The notes: a model not told the origin generated them from the sequence alone. Counted from the first letter of the stretch, positions 8,527 to 20,900 are shown. The stretch is DNA of 62,000 nt from Takakia lepidozioides (GCA_030704615.1 CM060734.1:27296042-27358041); one strand, 5' to 3'. Numbers and translations are program-made.

Positions 8527-10968
8527 TCTTCATCTAGATTTATTACTTCGTTGTCGTCATCTCCAGATGTTGATGAAGATGCTCCGGGTGTAGAGGACGT
8601 GCCTCCACCAGTACGGAGAGCTCGAGCCTGGGCTCGAGTGGTCAAAGAGGACCCAGTGTTGTGTGGTCCACCCTTGCCATCATGCGTAGCGTCTAGGCGA
8701 GTGCTGACTCTCTTCCACCACATTTGCCAGAGCCGGGTGTGTCGCTCTTGCTATGGCGGCATGCAATTTTTTAATTAAATCCGATATGTTTGGAAGTGGC
8801 AAGAACACCCCTGGAAGAGGGGCAACTTGGTCACGCCATGTGTTCTACCAATACTTTTCCACACTCGTGATGACAGCCTTGAAATTGTCCAACACCTCCT
8901 CTTGTTGGGGGTCTCTGCGCAACTTTGGAAGAAATGGCTCATCATCCCGATGAGGCACCTAGTACGTCTCATTCATATCCTCCCAACGGATGCTAGCGGC
9001 CTCCAACTCCCTCAGAAATAGGTCTCTCCAATCGGTTCGCGATTGTATGGGTCATTTTCCGCTGGCACCCGGATCCTCAGGCAGTCGAAAGAATCTTGTC
9101 TGGTACAGCTCCAATGCTCTCCCAAGTTCCGGCAAAAAAGCTCCATTTGGACTGGGTCTCGTATGCCTCTAGTACGCACGGTTATTTCCCAGTTGGATGT
9201 CACCCAAAAGGTCACCGGATCTTTAACCCTAGTTAACGTCTTCGCATCCAAGGCGTGCATCTCTCTTGGAGCATCCCATGTCATTGTCTCCCCCCACTGC
9301 TGCCAATTTAAAAAATCATAAGGCGATACATCCAATGGCATGTTGTACTGGTTGTACTCGTATCCCGTGGGCATATTGTCTTGCAACCCAAACAACTCGT
9401 AGAAACGTCGATGGATTGGTCCACGGCAGTCGGGGCATTGGCTGGCTCGCATGGCTGCCGATATGAGACATGTGGGATGGAACAAATGGCCACATGAACC
9501 AAGCATATAGCCTCCCTCCGGTCCATAAGGGTTTAGGCATATTGTGCACACCGTACCATCTGTTACCCATGACGCTGGATTGCTCTGTGGTATCCACGTC
9601 CATTTATCCTCATTAATGTAGGATGACATCCTCGGCCTGGTGTTCCCACTCCCCTCTACTTCCAAATCCCAGTTTATGCTGTTATTGGTATCGGAAATTG
9701 TATGCACACAGTGCTCAAACATGGCATGCACATCACCCCATGTGGTGAATCCAGTGTACTTCGACGTGAATACATCACGCATAGTGTCGTGCCTTTGTAA
9801 ATTAGCATAGATGCTATTTACGCTTCAATTTGACAAACGTGCTGCACGTTGGAGGGAGGACAACGCTTCTTCTATCCGTGTTTCCCGCGATGCTAGATGG
9901 CCCGCCCATGTCACCCAATTCCGTCAATTCCCCTTCAACCATGGCCACGATCGGATTTGCATGGCACTTAAGTACCGATATGCAACAGCCCTAGCTTGCT
10001 ATCGTTCCCCCACAAGCTGCTATAATTCTTGTTCTTGGGCCGATGTAATTTGCACGGCTGAACATTCCCCAGTTTCCACTATGGGTCCTTCCCTTTTCTT
10101 GCCCTCTCCGCCGCAAGTCTTTCTTCCTCAACCCTCGCCGGGTCTAGTTCAGACGTTTGCACTTCATTCCCATGTCCGATTGAGTCAACCCCGTCGATGA
10201 CGCGATCAATGTCCATTGGTGGCATATTCAAGCGCGCCAATATGTCTTGCTCGTTGGTGATTGGCCTCGGGTCCTGAAGCACACCGCGTACGCTGTCGAG
10301 AGTCCAACCACCATTCTTTCCAGCAACTTCGCTAGTTGCCACCGTTGCAAATGAACAATGTCCTGCAGGTCTTTGATGTACTATTCATGTGCGGCCAACT
10401 GTTCTTCCAACAGAGAGCGTACCTCGCTCCCCTCCACCTCAGACGTTGAAGGCCCGGCTGCGGAGACCTGTTGCGGCGTATAATCTGGAGGTTGGTCTGC
10501 ATTTCCTCCTTTTCCACATCGTCGTTCCATCCGCCTTCCTTCTTTTTCCACTCGTCTTCCATCGAACCGTATGATGTCCTGCCCCTGACGTATATACAAG
10601 TCTGGGATATCAGAGAACATGTATAGTCTAGTACGTTGTCTCGCAGTGGCAGTTTGCCAATCCACTGTTCGCAATAAAATCAACTCTCTGTACAACATGG
10701 CCGCAAATAAATACGGGACCTTGTTGTTGACGAGCGGTTGACCCCACAATGTTGTATGTACCTCCTCTGCCCTGTGGCGGAAATGCGGGTTGGCGCAGGA
10801 ATGCAAGCTAACCTGGTTCCGCAAGAATGTTAGGGTCATTATATATGTCCCAACGAAGTTCGCGCCTGGCCCCTTTTGGTTTTTTTTGGGAGATTCATTA
10901 TCGTCATCCCTGGGATGAAAGTCTTCCTCCTCCGCCATTTGTGGCTTTGGCTTACCCCTACTCGACAA
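8527..10968 (-). pseudogene. RING-H2 finger gene driven from hairpin array 2, frameshifted
   Basis: Runs leftward from ATG 10968. The first open segment (to 10384) is charged at its start, then has an aromatic-rich middle, and ends in a coiled-coil-like stretch interrupted by TAG at 10381-10383, after which the same frame continues. A shift leads to a second segment (10342-10079), then several stops to about 9790. The third open segment (9782-9012) carries a RING-H2 motif at about 9426-9561: C-T-I-C, then C-G-H-L-F-H-P-T-C, then C-P-D-C, giving the eight metal ligands. A further shift near 9015 and two TAG codons precede an acidic C-terminus ending E-V-I-N-L-D-E-D-D before the stop at 8527. 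RING-H2 domains recruit E2 enzymes, so the ancestor was probably an E3 ubiquitin ligase. At least five lesions make this copy non-functional. It converges on the kinase-like gene, with satellite DNA between them. Confidence 0.6.
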
Positions 10969-11286
10969 GTGTTTGCTAAGAACAATGCTCTCCCAACCCT
11001 CCTAAATCGTACCTAATCCTACTTCCTAATGAATCCTCCCCAAGTACTAGAGGCACGTGTCACTCCCTCGGCAGTTCTAAGTGATATGACGCAATGTGGC
11101 AATGAAAAAAAACGTGGGTGCTAGAGGAGGAGGCGAGAGAATCCCCGGAGGTGACCACCCTAGAGGGCCAAAATACCCCCCACCCAACCAATAGCACCCC
11201 TCTCCACTTGGACTCAATGACAAGGAATGTAACATCCCATCGCCCACCAAGTCCTGGTGTAGAGAAAAGTGAGGGAGAGAATGGCC

Positions 11287-11294
11287 TTTATAAG
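11287..11294 (-). promoter_or_regulatory. TATA box of the RING-finger gene
   Basis: On the - strand CTTATAAA followed by GGCC lies about 50 bp downstream of array 2 and about 320 bp before the ATG at 10968. The leader has the same CCTCACTTTT string that follows the TATA box of hairpin array 3 in slightly altered form. Confidence 0.55.
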
Positions 11295-11344
11295 CCCCCT
11301 CCACACTCGAGCGCGCGCTGTCATCATGACTGCGCACGCTATTA

Positions 11345-12175
11345 TGTGCGACCACCAGCAGGGGGGTGGTCGCAGAAGAATTTATTTTTTTTAATAGGTG
11401 CGACCACCAGCAGGGGGGTGGTCGCAGAATTTTTTTTTTTTTAATAGGTGCGACCACCAGCAGGGGGGTGGTCGCAGATTTGTTTATGTTTTTTTTTTTT
11501 TTTTTTAATGGGTACGACCACCAGCAGGGGGTGGTCGCAGATTTTTTATTTATTTTTAGTGGGTGCGACCACCAGCAGGGGGGTGGTCGCATAATTTTTT
11601 TTTTTTAATAATAGGCGCGACCACCAGCATAGGGGTGGTCGCAGAAATTTTGTTTAAAACAAATAGGTGCGACCACCACCTGCTGGTGGTCGCACTATTT
11701 CCTTTTCTTTAATAGATGCGACCACCAGCAGGGGGGTGGTCGTAGGGGGGTGGTCGCATAATTTTCCGATTTTTTAATATCTACCAACAGTCAGTAGCTC
11801 AGTTGGTTAAGTACACTGAGTGCGACCTGGACGATTCTGGGGTCAAATCTTGCTACTTGATGGGTGTGGTATGGTTTGTGTGTGGTGCCCCATTCCTACG
11901 CCTCTTGGCGCATAAATGAAAGAGGTTATTTTCTCCTCTCACTACTAAGGGGCCTTATTTGTGAGCTGTCGCTCCCAAGTGTTTCCCAAAATAAAATAAA
12001 ATAAAATCTGCGACCACCAGCAGGGATAATCAGTAAATCAGTAAATAGGTGCGACTACCAGCAGGGGGGTGGTCGCAACATTTTTCTTTTATTTTAACAG
12101 TTGCGACGACCGCTACTGGTGGTCACACAATTGTTTTTTTTAAAATAGGTACGACCACCAGGAGGTTGGTCCCCT
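11345..12175. repeat. Hairpin-repeat array 2 (about 12 units), interrupted by a SINE
   Basis: Same 10-bp inverted repeat as array 1. Eight units lie at 11346-11760 and four at 12009-12175, split by the SINE at 11783-12002. The units near 11346, 11399, 11448 and 11561 have perfect arms and a loop of AGCAGGGG type. The unit at 11668 has the loop inverted (CCTGCTGG instead of CCAGCAGG). The unit at 12102 has an unusual CGCTACT loop that also appears at 32845 in array 3. Runs of 10 or more T make up most linkers. 12176-12486 to the right has no recognised content. Confidence 0.9.
11783..12002 (+). mobile_element. tRNA-derived SINE, copy 1, inside hairpin array 2
   Basis: Head with a pol III A box (TAGCTCAGTTGG, 11795-11806) and a B-box-like GGGTCAAATCT (11840-11850), then a unique body, then a tail of repeated AAAAT. 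The array unit is split as AATATCT before the insert and AAAATCT after it (11776-11782 and 12003-12009), consistent with a short target-site duplication. The intact unit form AATATCT-GCGACC is present at 32944 and 33044, which shows what the empty site looked like. A second copy lies at 45105-45330 (-). The head is diverged from a working tRNA gene. Confidence 0.8.
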
Positions 12176-12486
12176 TGCACCTGTATGTATGTTTGGAGAG
12201 GCAGATAAAAAGCACATGTATCGACTCCCCACGGATTTGTGAAGGGGAAGATGAATGTTGGGAGCTGCATCTGGCCTTTGTGGCTTTCAAAACCATAATA
12301 GGAAATCAACAATGTAAAGGTAATGACGAAACACAAACACACGCACAACCACCAAACCCTTTCTTGGGTACACATATTCCACCATTTTTATTTCCGTACA
12401 CGTATGCATATACCCAAACTGAAACATGGATATCCATGGAAACATACTACACATCATGTGACATGTCACAGAAGTTATAGCTGTAC

Positions 12487-14255
12487 CTAATTCCGTCTGG
12501 CACAACGACGATGGTATGATCTCATGTCTAGTACAAAATCTTCGTCCCCACTCACTTCACCCCCGTTCCCATGATCAGTGCTAGAATCATGATCTCCATC
12601 TGTTCTTTTGTTTCCAGAGGCAACTGGCCGTTGGACCTGTAGTCGTCCTCGGAGTACGTTTAGTTCTCTCTGGTTGATTTTCACTCCTATCTTGAATACC
12701 ATCTAGGGTATCAGGCCTGTTCATAGGTCGGTCACCAACAAAAGGTTGCACAATTCTCTGCCGTTTCTGGGCTTGTCTCGGATTTCGTGGTGGCCTTGGA
12801 GCAGGTCTCGTATGAGGAAGGCTACTCGCACGTACATCAGAGGGGCCGACTTGAGAGGAAGGGGCATGAGATGGACCAGCGAGGGTCGAGGGAGCACGGT
12901 TCACATGCGGACGTCGTCGGGCCAGATGAAACGACAATGGCCGGTCGTCGTCATCCGATGGTTCGACTTGCAGAAGTCCCGCAACAGAAGAACCATCTCC
13001 CAGGATCGGAGTAGCGATGGAAGGAATTACATGAGGGGGAGAGAGACTAGATGGACCAGCATGGGATGGACCGGCTTGAGAAAGAGAAATATGAGATGGA
13101 GCGGGGTGAGATGAAGCACGGTTCACAGGGGCACAAATGTCGGTGAAGGAATGACAACGGCTGGTTGTCACCATCCGACGATTCGACCTGCACATCTCCC
13201 GCAGTCCGTAGAACTCGTGGTGGGGGAGAGTTGACCTCAACTTCATTGTTGAGAGTGTGCTCCACTGGGGGAAGGGGGTCCGCAATTGGGATGACACCAT
13301 GTCGCAGTTCATCAACAACAAGGTCATCGAAGGATGGATGCATTGCAGCATCATCGTCATTAAATTCATATGGGTCATGTGGAGGATTGCCCACATCATC
13401 GGACCCATCCCAACCGTCGGAGTCGGAGTCCCTCGCGGCGTCAGTGTCACCATTGCTGCTAGATTGGACCTCTGAGGCAGATTCTTCAGACAATAGATTC
13501 TTCTCGTACCATGCAGATGCGTCACTTGCTCTCCTCTCTCGCAATAGCCTACAATTTGTGTAGACATAAACCAGTTTGTCAGCCCTGGCAGGATTCAACC
13601 TGTTGCGAATCTTGTTGTGAACAAACAAGTAACTGCTCCAGTTCCGCTCACAGGACGAGGCAGAGCACACTTGAGCAAAAATACGCTTTGCAATGGGAGC
13701 TAACGTTCATGCTCCAGCTCCAATCAGATCCCACCATTCATGTGACAACATGTTCATTGCTTTTGGATCCGGCATGTCATGGAAAGGATTTTTCCGATCG
13801 GAGAAGCACTGGTACTCGGACAACGCTCGCTCTGCCATGTTCAAGGGCGCAAGTTGCATGATGACCCGTACAAGCCCGGCTTTGGTATCCACATCGTTTC
13901 TCAAATCCGTATTTTCCAGCAAGAATGGATTCAGCAAGCCCCCCGCATAATGCAAGTCCGTGCAAACCATCCGTTTGCGGTCGTAAAATGCATCCTCGGT
14001 CCTTGCCGCCAAATCATCGTCCATAGAAAATGGAGGACGCCTCAAGGATTGCACGTGCTTCTCAAGGTTTTCCAATATCAACCATATTTTACCCATTATT
14101 GGTTGTTTTCCATCAAACTCCCGCAAAGCAATCAACACCGGCTCCACCATGTACACAAAATTTACACATTTCGCCCAAAAATCGTCGGAGCGAATGATTG
14201 CGCGGACCCTCCGACTTTTGCTCAAAGACTTGGACTTATGTGAAAGAAAGTGAGT
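12487..14255 (-). pseudogene. hAT-family transposase, C-terminal half
   Basis: Reads leftward. It opens with a segment around R-S-D-D-F-W (about 14170) and continues through the C-terminal catalytic region of DUF659-type hAT transposases. An in-frame TGA at 13707-13709 follows W-W-D-L-I-G, and the same frame resumes with the hAT dimerisation motif: C-S-x-S-x-C-E-R-N-W-S, then K-I-R-N-R-L and D-K-L-V-Y-V (about 13660-13570). A long acidic, then Pro/Ser-rich tail follows, with a frame change near 13140 and a repeated D-x-x-P-L-S-F segment, to the stop at 12487. The N-terminal half is missing here and is replaced at 14255-14280 by the intron edge of a CACTA gene. The matching N-terminal and middle parts lie at 33782-35010. 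Family assignment is firm; activity is excluded by truncation and stops. Confidence 0.75.
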
Positions 14256-14280
14256 GAATGGGGGGGGGGGATTCCTGCAC

Positions 14281-15950
14281 CTTCCAGTATGGCAAATCCC
14301 AAAGGATTGTCCGGCGCTTCACCCCGTGCTCCATGGCTGGATCCGCACTACTTCCTTCTCTCCCTCCAATCTCCATGAACGCCTCTTTCTCCTTTGCAAA
14401 TTGCAATGTCTCCTCCGGTGTCACAGCATTTGGTGCCATTCTCTTTTCAACACATCCATTGAAGTGCCTTCCTGCTCGTCGGTAGGGGTGGTTTCTTGCA
14501 AGGTAACGTCGATGCCCCATGTATATTGTCTTCCCCAATGGCTTTGAGTGCCGTGAATCCACATAGGGCCCACAAATGGGGCACCCTTTGTAGCCCATCG
14601 TCTTGCAACCCGCAACAAGGCCATATGCGGGGAAATCGTGGATTGACCACATGAGTATGGCACGGAGGGTGAAACTCTATTGCCCTACTGGTTTCAAAAT
14701 GTTGTAAGCTTCAACTCCAATCCATAGTTCCTGTAGCTCTTCAATCAATGGTTGCAAATACACATCTATGTTTGCATTTGTCACGGACTCCTTGCCTGGA
14801 ATCAAGAGAGACAACATGACAAAGAATTTATTTGATGTCAACCATGGTGGCAGGTTGTATGCCACCAACTGCACGGGCCATGTGGACCATGTGCAACTCT
14901 TTGATCCGTATGGGTTTACTCCATCCGTAGATACGGCCAATCGCACATTGCGTGGGTCCTCGGCAAAATCGGGCCAAGTTGCATCTATATGCTTCCATGC
15001 AAGGGAATCTGGGACATGCCTTACCAAACCATCGTTTGAGGCATTCCTGGAATGCCAAGTCATGAGCTCACTAATGGTCTTGCATTTGTACATTCGTAAT
15101 AGACGGGGGATAAGGGGAAAGTGCCTCAACACCTTGGCTAGCTGTTGTAACCTGCCCACATCATGGTATCGAGCTGCACCGCATTTGGGGCACTCCATAG
15201 CATCCTTGTACTCTCTTCTGAAAAGTACATGTCCTTTTGGACATGCATGTATTTTCACGTAGTTGAGGCCGAGCTTCCCAATCATTTGTTTGGCCATGTG
15301 ACAGCTTTTTGGCATTTCATTTGGTTGTGGAAGCAAGTTCAGCCGAAGCAAAGAGAACAACTCGTCCACAAAATGGTCTGAGACACCGTGGGTTGTGCAC
15401 AGGTTCATCAACAGCATGGTGGCAACAAGCTTTGTGGATTTGCATCCCTCGTACAGTGGCACACATGCTTCTTCTAGTGTCATGTGTGCTGAATTCTCAT
15501 CTCCATCTCCACCTCCTTCCACGCCTTCCCCCATGTGAATGCCTTCATTTCCTGCGTCATCACCATCCCCAATTGTCGCTGCGCCGTCCCCCTCTTCAGC
15601 ATCGTCCATGATGTGGAATGCTTCCTGCAACATTCGAGTAATCTCCACCCCTCCGTCCATGCCTGGTTCATGTCCTGCGCCCATGACATAGTCCTCGTTT
15701 GGCCTGTCTGTATGGCTCCCCCGGGGGTGTGCATTGTCCAATTGTGCCCACTCCTCATCGTCTTCGTCTGCAGGTCCATCTCCAATCCACGCCCGAAATG
15801 CTTCATGTCTTTTGTGGTGAAGGAGATGTGTGCGCACACCGTCCTCAGATCTACTTGTAGTGCCCAAACAACGTTCACATGGGCATGGCATCCTTGAAAG
15901 CCCAAGGGCTCGGGCACGTGCCACTTCTCTTTCCCACAACCTGTCATCTC
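14281..15950 (-). pseudogene. CACTA (En/Spm) TNP2 transposase, N-terminal half
   Basis: Reads leftward from an acceptor (CCCTACAG on the - strand, near 15962). Contains a transposase-associated segment with C-P-C-E-R-C (about 15890), an acidic linker, a zinc-ribbon-like pair (C-P-K-G-H ... C-P-K-C, about 15250-15190), and the TNP2 core with S-T-D-G-V-N-P-Y-G (about 14930). After TAG at 14677-14679 the same frame continues through W-S-I-H-D-F-P-A-Y-G, C-P-I-C-G and R-R-Y-L-A-R-N-H-P-Y-R-R to D-L-P-Y-W-K, where a GT donor begins at 14280 (phase 0). By family knowledge the next residues should be a L-L-x-R-x-x-L-D-x-M-H block; exactly that block starts at 35185 (+) after a phase-0 acceptor. A short upstream exon starting at ATG 16194 (-) is possible but weakly supported. 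One nonsense codon and loss of the C-terminal half make this copy inactive. Confidence 0.8.
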
Positions 15951-16199
15951 GGGTGTTCTGTCTGTAGGGGTGATTAATTGGAAGTCCTCCTCATGGGCAA
16001 GGGGAACTCATTTTTGTTGGGGAGCTTATTCAATGCAGTTTGTGCACGCCGTTGCAGGGGGCCGGATTCTCCTTTGCAGAGACTCCTCAATTTGGCTCTG
16101 CCACTCCCATTTCACTACCGTCAATTCCCTCCTCCTGCAATCTCAATTTGAAAGGTTCAGCCGCACATCCTTTGGCAGAGAAGACAGTTGACATTTTAT

Positions 16200-17915
16200 A
16201 CCAACTGGTAGATTCCATAACATGATGGAAAGTTACACTCAACAGCAAACCATTTAAAAGCCATCAAGATGCTTTCCATCATAACTAGAATCTTTTCAAC
16301 AAGACACTGAGAGAAATGACCAAAATCGACTCAAACAACAACATCCTGGAAAACCACGTGTCTCTACAGTTCGTGTGTGTATGAGGAATCGGAGGACGTA
16401 CGTGGAATTTCAATTTTCACGATTCAGGACGTTGTGATCTTGGGCATATGGTTGAATGTGTATGAAATGTGTGTATTGAAGTGTGAACAACCCGACTACA
16501 AGACCAGAACCTACGCCACTTGTCTTAGGCCATAATGAGTGAACTCCACTCATCGGCGGTCATCGTCTGCACAATTTCCAGCTGCATCGATTCGTCTCTC
16601 AAAATCACATTACGATCAAAAATTTGTAGCAGGGGGTAGTTTGCCCAATGCCACCCTCAGCGGAAGAGCGAGACGGATTGAGGATTCATGTATTGGAAGG
16701 TTGAATTCCATCACGGATTCGGCCGCGGTCTCCAAATCACGTTTCGGCGGACAATCCCGTTCCGTTGCCTTGAAATTGCACCGTGGCGGGAATGGAGTCC
16801 ATTTGTATGGCTCTATCACCATGGCGGGAAGGGGAGCATGTTAAGAATGGAGCTTCGCCCTGCCACTTCACTCATTTGCAGTTTGCAGCTTCTTCCACCA
16901 TCTTTCTTACTTAATTGTGATTCTTGCAATGTTGTCTTTGAGACAGCAACTGCAAGTGACCGGATCCTTTGATTGTCGCCTTCAAAGACACTTACATGTA
17001 GCAGATCGCAGACCCCCAAATGCCTGGAGAGAAAGCCAGACGGCAGTCAATGCATGCACAGTTGTTTTGCACTGGTTGGGACGGAGTGGGGTGCAAAGGA
17101 GGCGTGTTGTGCCAGAGTTCGCATGCCTAGCATCCTGCAGCCGGCGGCTTTTGCACGTTGGGCAGCAGTACCCTCTGCTGTATGATTACCATTTGTGGTA
17201 CAGACTCACCGGCCTCCCCTGTCCACTTGGGTCTTGGGACAGTGACTTATGGAGTATGTAGACAGAGTTGCATGTCGCGCAGGTACAACAAAATCTCCCA
17301 TGCAATTCTCCTTCCATTTCTCATTCATGCTTGCATGTGATCCACAGGGTAATTTCCATGTTCTCCCAGCTGATGTGGGTTCGCAAATTCTCGGTGTACA
17401 GGTGTGTGTGTGAGGACCTCAACCTGGCATGGTGCGATAGGTGTCGAATGGACCCTTCTCTGCGATGGGTGAACCACTATAGTTGAGTTTGTTTTTGCTG
17501 AATCATTTGGCAGAGCACTGTGTTCACTTCTCACACATCATGCGCATTTTCTCCAAGAATGCATGTAAAGCGGAGCCATACACGGCATCATTGCAGTGTG
17601 TTTCCTTCGCCTAATTTTGAACAAAATAAAGTTAACGGATCCATGTCAGTTGTGTGAATCACTACATCTAGTTGTCTGGAGGACTGTAAGTGGTTATTTT
17701 GAAACGTCTCAAAGTCGAAAAGGCCATAGTGTCGGATGCACGACACGTGTTCCTATTTGAAATCAACAACGGCCGGATCTTCACTACAGATCGGGGGGGT
17801 GTGTGATCACACTCCCCTCCTTGTCCTTCTTTCCTCCTTTGCATGTCTTGGTCTTCCTCGCTCGTCTTTGTCTTGGTCATGGTCTATGTCCTCGCTCGTC
17901 TTCATCTTTGTCATG
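16200..17915. other. No confident gene; divergent intergenic region
   Basis: Lies between the TNP2 half (-) and the gene starting at 17920 (+), which diverge from it. One - strand open frame (16822-16616) is the longest plausible peptide but I recognise nothing in it. From 16850 to 17900 the + strand shows short frames, T/C-rich stretches and a repeated CTCGCTCGTCTT-x-GTCTTGGTCATGG motif just before the ATG (17845-17920). It may hold the divergent promoters. Confidence 0.35.
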
Positions 17916-17919
17916 GTCT

Positions 17920-20900
17920 ATGTCCACGCCTAGTAAGAAGCGCTCGACCGCCGAGGCAGCATCACCTCCTCCCACTTCTGCACATTCCAGCCCCGTGGTG
18001 CAAAGGAGCCCCCGCCTGGCTCGACTGAATCCACAAAAGATGGCCTCAGTGCGAGAGGGAAGGCGGCACGGTGGGCGGTCTTCGAGTTTGGATTCTGACA
18101 CAAGCGAGTATAGCATGGGCGACGACGATGACGTGGATGACAGTTCGGCGGAAACTGCACCTCCATGTGCAGAGTCTCTCCAAAAGGTGCGCAAACGGCA
18201 CAAACCCGCTGCGCATGAGGTGAGTTCTACCCCTACTTGTGTTCTTGTTTTCTGGGCGTTGAGTTCTCCTCAAACTGAAACTAGGATGCACATATCCATA
18301 AAGTTGTTCAAACAAGAAGGGCAAAGCGCCGAGTCTCACTAAATTGTTCTCGTACAGAGGGATTAACTTTGAGGTCAAGAAAACCTTGCTTTGTCGCGTC
18401 ATTGGACTTGCCTTGGAATACGCATTTGCTATATGGGTTGATAACTCCAACGAGGCTAGGTCTGTAGAATCCTTCCAAGTGGGGGTGCTTAAGGAGTGGA
18501 TGTCCGCATGCTCCAAAATAGCCAATGTGGCTGTTCATGGTGAGTTTGGCATCCCTTCCTTAACCGGAAGTGGTGGGAATAGCTGGTGAGATGGTGGAGT
18601 CTATTGCAACACATGTCTTTATACCAGATATCATAAGTTAATTGACTCTATATCTTGGAAAGAGGACCGCCCAGCCAAACAGGCCAAGTCCTGCCAGAAG
18701 AGACTAGACGAGACTCTCAAGGATCTGAATGTGGACCGTCAAGTCTTGACCTTGCTGGAACCATGTGACTTAGAGACTGTAGTGTCCAAAGCCATGTGTG
18801 CTGCCACAAAATTGTGTAATGACAAAGAAGTTAGGCATAAAACATCCATGAACCTATTTCTAGATTGTGACATAGGGGAGGACCTCCTGGATGACCTGAA
18901 GGGTCTACCCACTGTGTGCACCAGACTGAAATTGTGGATTTGGTGAGGAAGCCTACCTTTGGACAACAAACAGAAGCTGAGAGGGATGAGAGAGTGCTAT
19001 TGCCCGTTCTGTGGGCTCCACAAACACAATATTCATTGTCTGATTCACTGCCCGGGGTGCTATCACTAGACAGACCACCGGATATCCAAGCTATCAATTG
19101 AATTGTGTCTGCACCTGTGTTTACCAACATTGAGAGTCTTTAGGCCTCTTGGGGCTCCATTGCTGGGCAAGCACATACAGCCAGCACATGATTGTGTGAA
19201 TAGATGTCCACTGGATATGTGGAAAACCCGGATGGATGTTCTGTTTCCTGGTAAGTTTCATGTGGTACTGATGTGAACCCGCCCACATTCTGCTTCTTCA
19301 CCAATGAATGGCCTTACATGTTATGAGGACATTATGTCCCTCTCCTTTTCATTTTTTGGCACTTGCACTGCAGGGGAGTGGGTTCGAGGTCTGCTGTTTA
19401 TGGTTGTGGTTGTGGGATGGTTTGTGCTCTGGTGACGTTGTGTTCAGTAGGACTACAGCTGATGCACCTTGTGTGTGGGATGTTTTTGGCAGCGGAAGGG
19501 GAGTGAAGCTGTAGCAAAGCACTCACAGCCACCATACAATGCCAACCAACACCCACCTTGGCACCCACCCCCTGCCGGATGGTCTCCACAACATAGTGCA
19601 CCATGGGGAGCCCCCCCTGCTTCGGGGTCGTGGCGCTGGCTTCCTGATGCTGGCACGTCACAATGGGGGCCTCCCACATCTCCATACGGCCCTCCCCCCT
19701 CCGGCACACATCAGTCACCCCCCACAACGTATGACGGCGCTGCTCCAGAGCATGGGGGCAAGAAACGGTCATCAGAGCTGAGGAAGGAACGATGCCATGC
19801 CATGAAACAATAGGAAGGAGATGGAGAGGGAAGGGTGGCTGCAGGGCTAAAGCGCCACAAGGTGGAGGTGCATGGAAATGGAGTCATCAATGTTGGCTGC
19901 GAAGGTAAGGAACACTGGCAGCGTGATTTGCGTGGCCTGGCATTGCGTTACCTTGACTCAAGCATACAAGACATTGACCAGCAGTCCCAGAGTGCCATGT
20001 CAACAGTAATAGAGGGCATAAATGGAATGTACGAGTACACACCTATCCCTACCAATCGTGATTTTATAGTCAAGCAATGTGGGAAGATAATGAAAGGAGA
20101 AAGAGCAAAACTGAAAGATAAATGGGCGAAGACTGGTGTGAGGCCAATGAACACTGAACCCGCCTATTGGGATAAGCTTGTTGCCTACTGGGAGTCCCCT
20201 CGTGGACTTGCAAAGGCCGAAGGGATGAAGCAAGCGCGTGCTTGTGTCACGAACCCCTCGCGTTGGGGCCGGGCAGGAGTTGCAGGCCAAGCAGCCCGTT
20301 TGGTAATCTCCCACACCCCCTTCTCATTGCTCTTACGTTGTGGCATGTTGTGATGGAAGAGACACCCACGAGTGGGTTTTATTCCTTGTGCAGAATTAGT
20401 TGTTATGTGATATGCAGGGCAGTGCTTTGTCCATATGCTCCTGGCATTTTGTACTGACAGTGTGTGGATGGGCAAATACAGAAAAGACGCAAAGCGCGTA
20501 GCCCGTCATTGTCCGAGCTCGGGGCGGAGCAAAAGAACGCTGCGACTGGCACCCCATCAGAGTCTGTTTTGAGCCACGTATGTTTTGAAGTCCGGTTTCC
20601 ATTCATGAATCTGTTGTTGTACTAAGATTTGGTGGGTATGTGGGGCCCCCACGCATGGTACAGGAGGGGTGTTATGCCAAACCCAGCCATCTCCGAATGC
20701 CTGAAATCCTGCACATTCGGCCTCTTCTTCTGGTTTTTAGCAGTACGGGTGGGTGTTTGTATGCGTAGGGAGCGGGGAACTCAATGGCAACCCGCATCGG
20801 GGCCCTGGAGAGGCTTGCGGCTCTCTCTATGGAGCGGGAGAGGGGAATGGAAGCACAACTGAAGAAGATAGTGGAACTCATGATGGGGCAAAAAAGGGTT

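Noticed and set aside
11790-11860. tRNA gene
   Set aside because: A and B boxes are present but the cloverleaf is incomplete and the sequence continues into a SINE body with an AAAAT tail. The same holds for 45250-45322.
12587-13567. Large minus-strand open frame rich in Met and Thr
   Set aside because: Only its left part (below about 13140) continues the hAT tail; the upstream part is an out-of-frame reading of the acidic hAT C-terminal segment.
14677-14679. Reassigned TAG codon (several genes have TAG after CAA or TTA with the frame continuing: 14677, 19811, 10381, 21586)
   Set aside because: GLT1 has no in-frame TAG over 1573 codons, other lesions are TGA, TAA or frameshifts, and all cases are in transposon-type genes. 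Ordinary decay explains them.
16539-16844. Possible gene between the TNP2 half and the FCP1-like gene
   Set aside because: Open frames exist on both strands but neither has a recognised motif or splice context strong enough to call.
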